DNA of 32,425 bases from an uncultured Collinsella sp. GTDB taxonomy: Bacteria; Actinomycetota; Coriobacteriia; Coriobacteriales; Coriobacteriaceae. The stretch's first letter is position 1, and each line of letters begins with the position of its first letter. The translations under genes were made by a program, and so were the position numbers. A model generated the notes under the pieces. The model saw only the letters and a program-made list of their open reading frames with translations. It was not told where the DNA came from and did no database searches. Below, one piece after another: positions 15,993 to 23,900 of the stretch. The stretch lies in NCBI GenBank assembly GCA_959602875.1, contig CAUGVQ010000011.1:1-32425 (forward strand). Reading direction: 5' to 3'.

Positions 15993-16634
15993 TTACTTCT
16001 CCTTTACTGATAATTGAGTTTCAAAATCGCGGTCTAAAATACGCACCTCCTCAATTTCCGCGCAGCCTGGGACGACATTGCTCTCGTCCGTTTTGTATTG
16101 GGCTTCGATAACCCAATCCTCCCTAATCCACGTTGGCTCCAGCTCAGCGCCACCTACGTCAAAGAAACGTGTCTTGTCGGTTATCTTGCAGACGTAGTAG
16201 CACTGCATATCGTCGTTTTGCGCGCCGTCATCGCCAGATTGGACGACAAACTCCTTCCAAGACGGTGATGTGTCGATGACCTCTCCTCGTATGATCCCAA
16301 CGTACGATGGCCCCTGCACCCAGCGCGCAACAAGAAAAGCTGCTACGGCTACGACGATGATGGCAGCCAGGGCAATGAACGTTTTGCTTCTGCTCCTCGC
16401 ATTGGGTTGAGAGGGCTCACTTTTGGCAATGTCGGCAAGACCGGCAAGATCATCGAGGCTTGTTTGATAGAGCTTTGCGAGCGCCACAAGATTGTCCGTG
16501 TCGGGCGAGGACTCCGCGCGCTCCCATTTTGATATCGCCTGCCTGGACACACCAATAAGCTCCGCGAGTTCGTCTTGGCTGTAGCCATGCTCTTTGCGTA
16601 ATTCAGTTAAGCGCTGCGCCATACCATCGACCAT
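15993..16634 (-). CDS. XRE-family HTH regulator with membrane anchor
   Basis: The 213-residue protein has an N-terminal Cro/CI helix-turn-helix (residues about 9-63; GYSQDELAELIGVSRQAISKWE). A hydrophilic linker and one transmembrane helix (about 85-104) follow, then a ~105-residue outer domain with the pattern CYYVCKITDKTRFFDV. GGAGGAG lies five bases before ATG 16634. A membrane-tethered repressor coupled to a secreted protein suggests that it senses something at the cell surface, perhaps its partner protein. The target promoters and signal are unknown. Confidence 0.82.
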   Translation of the reverse strand: MVDGMAQRLTELRKEHGYSQDELAELIGVSRQAISKWERAESSPDTDNLVALAKLYQTSLDDLAGLADIAKSEPSQPNARSRSKTFIALAAIIVVAVAAFLVARWVQGPSYVGIIRGEVIDTSPSWKEFVVQSGDDGAQNDDMQCYYVCKITDKTRFFDVGGAELEPTWIREDWVIEAQYKTDESNVVPGCAEIEEVRILDRDFETQLSVKEK

Positions 16635-16680
16635 AGGGGCTCCTCCAAATAGGTTGCGGATATGACAATCTTTGACCTGC

Positions 16681-16740
16681 TCGATTTAAACCATACGCGA
16701 CGAAGGGCAGGTTGCGCTATCGTCTTTGGTTTGAATTCGA
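16681..16740. promoter_or_regulatory. Imperfect inverted repeat upstream of the XRE gene
   Basis: TCGATTTAAACCA (16681-16693) faces TGGTTTGAATTCGA (16727-16740), and the arms continue inward with GACGA and TCGTC. It is about 50 bases upstream of the XRE start. A separate small perfect hairpin, GCAACT-TTT-AGTTGC, lies at 16752-16766. This could be an XRE operator or a transcript structure. The rest of the 327-base gap to asd (16635-16961) shows no gene and no convincing promoter. Confidence 0.35.
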
Positions 16741-16961
16741 CATTCTGCGGGGCAACTTTTAGTTGCGAGGTCAATTGGAGCGGTTTATGGGCGGAGCGCC
16801 TTGATAACGGGCGCGCGTGGCGTCTCGGTGCAGAATCGTGAGCCTTGTGTTTCTAGTGCATTATCGAAAGATTGCCTCCCTATGAATAACGATTTGCGAC
16901 AGATACACTTTTCAAACGCGCAATTGATGTCGGCTGCGCGCCGTTGCAGAAGGGAAACACC

Positions 16962-17987
16962 ATGAAGGACTACACGGTTGCGATACTCGGCGCCACGGGT
17001 GCGGTGGGCACGCAGATGCTCCAGTGCCTGGAGGAGCAGGATTTTCCGGTAGGTAAGCTGCGCCTTCTGGCGAGCGCGCGCTCGGCGGGCAAGACCCTCT
17101 CCTTCCGTGGGGAGGACATTGTTATCGAGGAGGCGACGCCCGAGTCGTTCGCGGGCTGCGACATCGTGCTCGGCGCGGCGGACGACGCCATCGCCAAGAG
17201 GCTTTTGCCGGCAGCTGTCGAGGCGGGTGCCACGGTTGTGGACAACTCCCACGCCTTCCGCATGGACCCCGAGGTCCCGCTCGTCATCCCTGAGATTAAC
17301 GCCGAGGATATCTCTTGGCACCACGGCATCATTGCCAACCCCAACTGCGCAACCATCATCGCGCTGGTGCCCACGTGGCCCATCCATCAGCTCGCCGGCG
17401 TGAAGCGCATGATTGTCTCGACCTATCAGGCCGCCTCTGGTGCCGGTGCGCCGGGCATGGCGGAGCTTGAGGCGCAGATCTGCGCCATGGGTCGCGGCGA
17501 GGAAATCCCTGAGCCGCGCGCGTTTGCGGCTCAGCTGGTAAGTAACCTGATTCCGCAGATCGGCGGCTTTAACGAGGAGGGCTATACCTCTGAGGAGATG
17601 AAGCTCCAAAACGAGGGCCGCAAGATCATGCATCTGCCGGAGCTCGCTGTCTGCTGCACGTGCGTGCGCGTACCGGTTCTCCGCTCGCATTCCGAGAGCG
17701 TTACACTTGAGCTCGAGCGTCCCGTCACGCTCGAGGCGGTGCGCGAGGCGCTTGCCGCCGCGCCCGGCGTGAAGCTTGTGGACGACCGCGCCGCCGAGAG
17801 CGCGCACGACCGCTTCCCCATGCCGATCGATACCTCCGACCAGGACCTCATTTGGGTCGGTCGCGTGCGCCGCGACATCTCCAACCCCGATGTGGCGCGC
17901 GGCATTACCTTCTGGTGCTGCGGCGACCAGATTCGCAAGGGCGCAGCGACCAACGCCGTCCAAATTGCGAAGCTGCTCTGCGCTTAA
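16962..17987 (+). CDS. asd: Aspartate-semialdehyde dehydrogenase
   Basis: The 341-residue enzyme reduces aspartyl phosphate to aspartate semialdehyde with NADPH, directly after LysC. It begins with the Rossmann motif VAILGATGAVGTQML. The catalytic cysteine is C129 in ANPNCATI. The segments TYQAASGAGAPGM and RVPVLRSHSES (substrate-binding His) are typical. ATG 16962 follows AGAAGGGA. The gene stands alone, separated from lysC by the XRE / secreted-protein pair. Confidence 0.95.
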   Translation: MKDYTVAILGATGAVGTQMLQCLEEQDFPVGKLRLLASARSAGKTLSFRGEDIVIEEATPESFAGCDIVLGAADDAIAKRLLPAAVEAGATVVDNSHAFRMDPEVPLVIPEINAEDISWHHGIIANPNCATIIALVPTWPIHQLAGVKRMIVSTYQAASGAGAPGMAELEAQICAMGRGEEIPEPRAFAAQLVSNLIPQIGGFNEEGYTSEEMKLQNEGRKIMHLPELAVCCTCVRVPVLRSHSESVTLELERPVTLEAVREALAAAPGVKLVDDRAAESAHDRFPMPIDTSDQDLIWVGRVRRDISNPDVARGITFWCCGDQIRKGAATNAVQIAKLLCA

Positions 17988-18023
17988 CTGCCGCAGCGGC
18001 TTTTACTCATAGAGGGTGTAGAA

Positions 18024-18054
18024 CGGGGCGCTGATGTGCATCATCGGCGCCCCG
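18024..18054 (+). terminator. GC-rich hairpin after asd
   Basis: CGGGGCGC (18024-18031) pairs with GCGCCCCG (18047-18054), with GATG/CATC pairing inside. The following sequence has only scattered T residues, so it is a probable but weak terminator. Confidence 0.55.
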
Positions 18055-18190
18055 CTCTATGTCGTTTCGTTCGAGCAACCGATGTCCGCTTCGTTGGGCT
18101 GCGGGTGCATTCTATCGCGTGAGTCAAAGCGTTTGCACGCGACCCTCTCCTGGTGTGCGATGCGTTCACCCGTCCGTGCTTTACCCTGTA

Positions 18191-18330
18191 ATTCGATGCG
18201 ATAGTGGGCATCAAATTTACGGACTGCCGAATAGACCCTTGTTTTTTACGCCGATATGCACGTCGTTTTACCGGGATATGGCGGTGCTACTCGGAGCGCT
18301 CTGAATTTGATGCCCACAATCGCTTCGAAT
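18191..18330. repeat. 140-bp inverted-repeat element B
   Basis: The arms 18192-18217 (TTCGATGCGATAGTGGGCAT plus CAAATT) and 18304-18329 pair at 24 of 26 positions, extended by A18191-T18330. Inside is a second stem near 18251-18285 (CGCC, bulged G, ATAT with ATATGGCG). The core TGGGCATnAAAT and the length match element A (8902-9038). It lies in the 494-base gap between asd and the aldo/keto reductase; besides the asd terminator, no gene is seen there. Confidence 0.7.
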
Positions 18331-18481
18331 GGAAGAAAACGTGATGAGCGCCGCCGTCGGCGCGCGGTTGCGGCCTATACGGCGCCGCTCGCGGCATTGT
18401 CTTGCGTGCCCGGCTCTGCGCAGAAGGTATTCGCTACCATGAAAGAAGCAACGCCAAGTCAGCTCACAGAAAGAGACAACC

Positions 18482-19402
18482 ATGAGAAAGCAGCAGATCG
18501 GCATGACAGATATCGAGGCGTCGCGCGTGGCGCTCGGCGTTATGCGCTTGGCGGGCCGCTCGTCCAAAGAGGCGGCGGAGACGGTCTCTGCTGCGCTCGA
18601 GGCGGGCATCGACTTCTTTGATTCGGCGGACATCTACGGCGCGGGCGAGAGTTCGCGTGCGCTTGGACAGGCGCTGCGCGACCTCAATGTCCCGCGTGAG
18701 AACGTTATCCTTCAGACAAAGGCAGGTATCGTGCCGGGTGAGCGCTACGATTTCTCGCGCGAGCACCTTGAGCGTGCGCTCGATGCGGAGCTGGAGCGCC
18801 TGCAGACGGATTACGTAGACTTCTTCCTGCTCCATCGTCCCGATCCCTTGGTTGATATCGACGAGCTGGCTGATACGCTCGGCGCCATGGTCGAGGCGGA
18901 CAAGGTGCGTCAGCTGGGCGTGAGCAACATGAACCCGTGGCAGATCGACCTCATCCAGAGTGCGATCGATGTGCCGCTTGAGGTGAACCAGCTGCAGTTT
19001 GGTCTGGACCACACGCAGGCCATCTCCAGCGGGCTGCATGTCAACATGGACGATGCGCCAGCGACAGAGCGCGGCGGCGGCCTCATTGAGTGCGCGCGCC
19101 TCTACGGCATGACCATCCAAGCGTGGAGCCCCTTCCAGTTTGGTACCTTTGCGGGCTGCTTTATCGGTCACCCGGACTTTCCGGAGCTCAACGCCGCGCT
19201 CGACGAGGTGGCCGAGGCGCATAACGCCACGCCCACGGCGGTGGCGACCGCATGGATCTTGCGGCACCCGGCGAACATCCAGGTCATCTGCGGTTCCATG
19301 TCACCGGACCATATCCGTGAGGCCGCCGCGGGCGCCGACGTGGAGCTCACCCGCGCGGAGTGGTGGCGCCTCTATCAGGCTGCGGGCAACGATTTGCCCT
19401 AA
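18482..19402 (+). CDS. Aldo/keto reductase
   Basis: The 306-residue product is an NADPH-dependent (alpha/beta)8-barrel reductase of the YdhF-like group. The catalytic tetrad can be placed: Asp and Tyr in FFDSADIYGAG, Lys in LQTKAGI, and His in FLLHRPDP. The cofactor-binding segments QLGVSNMNPWQ and CGSMSPDHIREAA are present. GAAAGAG precedes the ATG. The carbonyl substrate cannot be told from sequence. It is followed after 80 bases by the TIR-methyltransferase gene, with a hairpin (19421-19448) in between, so cotranscription is doubtful. Confidence 0.9.
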   Translation: MRKQQIGMTDIEASRVALGVMRLAGRSSKEAAETVSAALEAGIDFFDSADIYGAGESSRALGQALRDLNVPRENVILQTKAGIVPGERYDFSREHLERALDAELERLQTDYVDFFLLHRPDPLVDIDELADTLGAMVEADKVRQLGVSNMNPWQIDLIQSAIDVPLEVNQLQFGLDHTQAISSGLHVNMDDAPATERGGGLIECARLYGMTIQAWSPFQFGTFAGCFIGHPDFPELNAALDEVAEAHNATPTAVATAWILRHPANIQVICGSMSPDHIREAAAGADVELTRAEWWRLYQAAGNDLP

Positions 19403-19420
19403 GGTCGCGGCGCCTCGAAC

Positions 19421-19448
19421 GCGGGGCCGCCTGCTGTGCCGGCTCCGC
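19421..19448 (+). terminator. Hairpin between aldo/keto reductase and TIR-methyltransferase genes
   Basis: GCGGGGCC (19421-19428) pairs with GGCTCCGC (19441-19448), with one wobble. There is no U-tract. The left arm and loop (CGGGGCCGCCTGCTG) nearly repeat those of the hairpin at 20881-20905 behind the next gene. Confidence 0.4.
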
Positions 19449-19482
19449 AACGCCTTAGATTGCGAGTAGGCTGGGGGAAGCC

Positions 19483-20877
19483 ATGGAGCAGTTCGATATC
19501 TTTATCTCGTTCAAGAATACGGGTGAGAATGGTCTTCAGACAGAAGACGCGGCGCTTGCGGAGCAGGTGTATAAGGAATTTTGCGCGCGCGGCATCAGCA
19601 CGTTTTACAGCAACATCACGCTGTTGCGACTCGGCGAGAGCGTCTACAAGCGCTCGATCGACAAAGCGCTCGACACCGCAAAGATTCTTATCGTCATAGG
19701 GACCGACCTCGCCTACATCAAATCGCGCTGGATTCGCTACGAGTGGGAGAGCTTCCATACCGACGTCCTCGACGGGGTGAAAGACGGCGAGATTATCACC
19801 TTTACCAAAAACATCAATCCGCGCTCGCTGCCGCGGGCGCTCAGGAGCTACCAGAACTGCAATGCCGAGGACATGAGCATAAGCGCGTTTTGCGATTTTG
19901 CCGAGAACGCGCTCAAGCGGTTCCAGGGGCAGCCGTCCGAGGGGCTCGACGAGGGCATCCCGCCGATGCCAGAGGCCCGCTCCTTTGCGGCGATTCCCTC
20001 GGTCGATCGGCGCCATAAGTCGGTATACTCATCCACCTACGCTGATGAGGTGCGCAGACTTAAGATCCAGGCGGCAAACTCCGCCTCGTCCGACCAGATC
20101 GCTCTTGATTATCTGCGTGATGAGGGGGTGCTGCGCGATCATCTGGTTGTGCTCGATGCGGGCTGTGCGTACGGCTACGTTGCACGCGACCGCTTTGCTG
20201 AGCTCGATTGTGTGGACAAGATCCTCTGCATCGACAACAACGCTGAGGTTATCGACCGCGCACGCGAGATGCATGCGGACGAGCCCAAGATGGCTTTTGA
20301 GGTAATCGACCTAGAGGCAAAGGACTTTAGCAAGCGCTTCCGGGCGCTTCTAGATGCGCAGGGCATCGATAAGGTTGACATCATCTTCTCGGCGCTCACG
20401 CTGCACCATCTGAAAGACCCCAATAAGGTGCTGCGCAACCTCAGGCGCTTTCTCTCTCCTAAAGGGCGCATCATCCTGCGTGGTTCGGACGACGGCAGCA
20501 AGCTCTGCTACCCCAAAAAGGAGCTGATGGACCAGATCATCCAGAAGAGTCTGACGGCCGAGGGCGTGTCCGATCGCCTGAACGGCCGCAAGCTCTTTAC
20601 GCAGCTGGCAGACTCGGGGTATCACCAGATTCGCATCTTTAGCAACATGAAAGACCTGAGCAGCATCGACTTCGATGATCGTGAGGCGCTGTTCCGCGAG
20701 AGCTTTGCCTATCGCAGCGACTACTTCACCAAGGCCTACGAGCGCGATCCCTCAGACATGCAGCGGCGCAACGACTGCGAGTGGATGGAAGCCGCCCTCG
20801 AGCTCTTTGAGGAGCAGTTCTACGAGCGGAACTTCTGGTATTGCGAGTACGACTACATAGCCGTGGCCGGGCGGTAA
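19483..20877 (+). CDS. TIR domain - SAM-dependent methyltransferase fusion protein
   Basis: This is a 464-residue cytoplasmic protein with two domains. Residues 1-150 are a TIR domain: strand A FDIFISF (4-10), a BB-loop region around ARGISTFYSNITLLRLGES (35-53), and SRWIRYEWESF (81-91). In the last, E87, four residues after W83, matches the catalytic Glu of NAD-cleaving TIR domains. After a linker with SYSSTYADEVRR-like helices, residues ~205-335 form a class I methyltransferase: motif I VLDAGCAYGYVARD (223-236), acidic D251 in ILCIDNN, and IIFSALTLHHL (300-310). The ~130-residue C-terminus is helical and aromatic. GGGGGA lies before the ATG. The gene stands alone between hairpins. Role inferred: TIR immune or NAD signalling coupled to SAM binding or methylation; the substrate is unknown. 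Confidence 0.88.
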   Translation: MEQFDIFISFKNTGENGLQTEDAALAEQVYKEFCARGISTFYSNITLLRLGESVYKRSIDKALDTAKILIVIGTDLAYIKSRWIRYEWESFHTDVLDGVKDGEIITFTKNINPRSLPRALRSYQNCNAEDMSISAFCDFAENALKRFQGQPSEGLDEGIPPMPEARSFAAIPSVDRRHKSVYSSTYADEVRRLKIQAANSASSDQIALDYLRDEGVLRDHLVVLDAGCAYGYVARDRFAELDCVDKILCIDNNAEVIDRAREMHADEPKMAFEVIDLEAKDFSKRFRALLDAQGIDKVDIIFSALTLHHLKDPNKVLRNLRRFLSPKGRIILRGSDDGSKLCYPKKELMDQIIQKSLTAEGVSDRLNGRKLFTQLADSGYHQIRIFSNMKDLSSIDFDDREALFRESFAYRSDYFTKAYERDPSDMQRRNDCEWMEAALELFEEQFYERNFWYCEYDYIAVAGR

Positions 20878-20881
20878 GGGC

Positions 20882-20905
20882 GGGGCCGCCTGTTGCGGCG
20901 GCCCC
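20882..20905. terminator. Hairpin after TIR-methyltransferase gene, shared with the convergent ABC gene
   Basis: GGGGCCGCC (20882-20890) and GGCGGCCCC (20897-20905) form a perfect 9-bp stem. There is no T-tract on either side. It lies between two convergent genes and probably separates their transcripts. Confidence 0.55.
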
Positions 20906-20944
20906 GTTAGGTGTCGAATAAATCGCGGTTACAGCTTCGTCGCA

Positions 20945-23900
20945 TTACTCCGGGCTCTTGAGGGCTTCGACCATGTTGGTGCGGTCGAGCATGCGGTTGG
21001 TAATGAGGCTCACCGCGATGGCGAACACAATGGAGAATGCCGCGGCAAGGGCGAAGCACCAAAGCCCCACCTCCACGTCGAAGTAAATCGACGGCATCTT
21101 GAGGATGTAGGTGAAGCTCTCGGAGAGCGCCCAGCCGGCGGGCAGGCCAACGAGGATGCCGATGACCGAGAGTAGGAGCGTCTCCTTGTTGATGTAGGTG
21201 CGCACCTCCCGCTTGCGGAAGCCGAGGACCTTGATGGTGGCGATCTCGCGCTCGCGCTCGCCGATGTTCACGGTCGAGAGTGTGAAGAGCACCACGAACG
21301 CAAGCCCTGCCGCGAGGGCAATGACCACGTAAACCACCACATTGATGAGGGTGAAGCTCTCCTCGAACTGCTCGTGCATTTTGGCGACGCTTGTGATGGA
21401 GAGGAATTCCTCGTCGTCTTCGAGCGTGTCGGCAAAGGCGCGTTGTTCCTCTTGCGTGCCGTCGAGATGGGCAAAGAAGCCGTTGAGTTCGAGCGGACCA
21501 AAGAGCTCCTCGTAGGCGGCCTCGGTCATGTAGACGGCGTTGCCGAGGTAGTTGCGCGTGATAGCGGCGACGGTGGGCTCCGCCTCGTCGAGCGTGCTCG
21601 TGGTTATCTCGACCGTGTCACCCGCGTCGAGCCCGAGCACGGTTGCGGCGTTGTTGGTGATGACCACGCCTGCGTCCTCCAGATCGATATACTCGCCGGA
21701 GAGCGTCTCAAGCGAGACGTAGTCGTCAATAGAGGACCCAGTGGGAATGACATAGAGCTGCATGCTTTCTTTGGCGCCGTCGAACGCAACCGTCACGTTG
21801 TCCACGCCGATGGACTCGATGTTCGTTACCTCGGGCGCATCCTCCAGCATGGCAAGGCACGTGTCGTAGTCCTCTGCCATGGTTGCCGCCATGAGGTCGT
21901 AGCGGTAAATCTGCTCGTATTGGCGCGGCGCAAGCGACTCGACGGTGTTCTTGATGGAGAAGCCGCAGATAAGCAGCGCCGTGCAACCCATGATGCCAAA
22001 GACCGTCATAAAGAAGCGCTTCTTGTAGCGGAAGAGGTTGCGTGCGGTGACCTTGTTGAGGAAGCCCATGCGCCGCCAGATGAACGTGATGCGCTCGAGG
22101 AAGATGCGCGAGCCGGCGCGCGGCGCCTTGGGTCGCATGAGGGTGGAGGGTGTCTCGGCAAGTACGGCGCGGCAGCTCAGGAAGGTCGAGCCGCCGATGC
22201 CGATTACGAAGGCAGCGATGCCGAGGACGGCGTAGAAGAGGTTGAAGTTGAGGGTGAACAGCGGGAGCAGATACATCGCCTGGAAGATATAGAAGAGGAT
22301 ATAGGGGATGAGGACAAAGCCCGCGATGTCGCCGATGATGCCGCCAATGAGTGCGGCTGAGACCGAGTAGACGAGGTACTTGGAGAGCACGCGGGCCTTG
22401 GAGTAACCAAGCGCCTTGTACAGACCGATGAGGACGCGCTCCTCGTCAACCATGCGGGTCGCCGTGGTGAGGCTCACGAGGATGGCAACGATGAAGAAGA
22501 TGACGGGGATGATGCGGGCGATGGCTTCGATGGACGAGGCATCGGAGTCGACACTCGAATAGCTGCCCAAGCTTGAGCGGTCCTGCACGTACCAGGTCGC
22601 CTGTTCGACGGCTGCTACCTGGTCGCGTGCGTCGGCAATCTGCTCGGCGGCGTCGGCGCGCTCCTCTTCGAGCGTGGCGCGGCCCTCGTCGAGCTCAGCC
22701 TGGCCGTCGGCGATCTGCGCGAGCGCGTCGTCGAGCTGGCGCTGGGCATCGTTAAGCTGGGCGAGGGCGTCGGCGCGCTGTCGGATGAGCTCCGCCTGAC
22801 CCTCGGCAAGCTGCTCTTGCCCGTCGGCGAGCGCGGCGGCGTTTGTGTCAATGAGCGCCTGCGCCTGCGTGAGCTCGTCGTGGGCGCTCCAAAGTGCCGT
22901 CCATCCGTTGTCGATGAGCTGCTGGGCCTCTGCGAATCCGGTCTCTGCCTGGGTCTTTGCCGAGGCGATGCCCTCTTCGAGGAGGGGAAGGGCGGCCTCT
23001 GCCTCGGCAAAACCGGCGGCCGCTTGGATACGTCCTTGGGCGAGTGCCGTGGCATTCTGGTCGCTTTCGGGGTCTGCAAGCTGGGCAAGGCCAGCTTGGA
23101 GGTTGTCGATGCCTGTCTGCTGTTCAGTAAGTGCGGTTTGCCGCACTTCGAGCTGGGTGAGTTTGGCGTTGGCAGTTTCTAGCGTCTTCTCGAGTGTCGC
23201 TTTGCGCTCCAGGGCTTCTACAAGCTTGGCAGCAGGCTCTTCACGTTTAGCCTGGAGCGTGGCAAGGTCGTTCTTGTAATCAGGGTCGCTGGGATCGAGC
23301 GCGGCAATCTCGGCGTCAATCGCATCAAGCTCGCCCTGACGCTGCTCAATACACTTGGCGACAGTGTCGAGCTCTGTGCCTGTCTGAGAAAGTAGTTCGT
23401 TCTGCTTATTTATCTGGGTCTCAATGGCTGTGAGTAATTCATTGAGCTGTTCTTTGATGTCGAGCGCGACGGCATCGAGTGTCTTCGAGCTTTCGGTAAC
23501 TGCCTGCGAGAATGTGCTGACGGCCTCTGCCGTTGCTGCTTCGTCTGTGGCGTCGACGTTCTGGACGCCCGCCCAGCTGTCGCTGAGTTTAGTCGCGCAC
23601 GCTCTCAGTTGCGCGGCCACGATAGTGAGAGCAGATTGCGCGTCTCCTGCGTCCGTACCAGCGTTCCATCCGCCTTCGCCGCCGGTGCCGCTGCTTGCGG
23701 TGTTGTCAATTGCGTCCTCTGCCGCGTCGCCCTCGTTGTCGGAGCCGCTTGAGGCAGCCCCCATGTCCTCGATACCGTCCGCCAGCTGCGAAAGACCGTC
23801 AGCAAGGGCAGACACGGTGCCGTCGAGCTGGGCGATGGTCCCCGGCAGGGTTTCGACGGCGTTTTTCACCTCGTCGCGCTGTGCCTCAAGCCCAGGGAGT

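Noticed and set aside
16635..16961. A lysine or other riboswitch before asd
   Set aside because: The gap holds small inverted repeats but no sequence resembling a known aptamer core, so no riboswitch is claimed.
19483..20877. A Thoeris (ThsA/ThsB) locus
   Set aside because: Only one TIR gene is present, fused to a methyltransferase. There is no SIR2-SLOG or other ThsA-type effector gene beside it.
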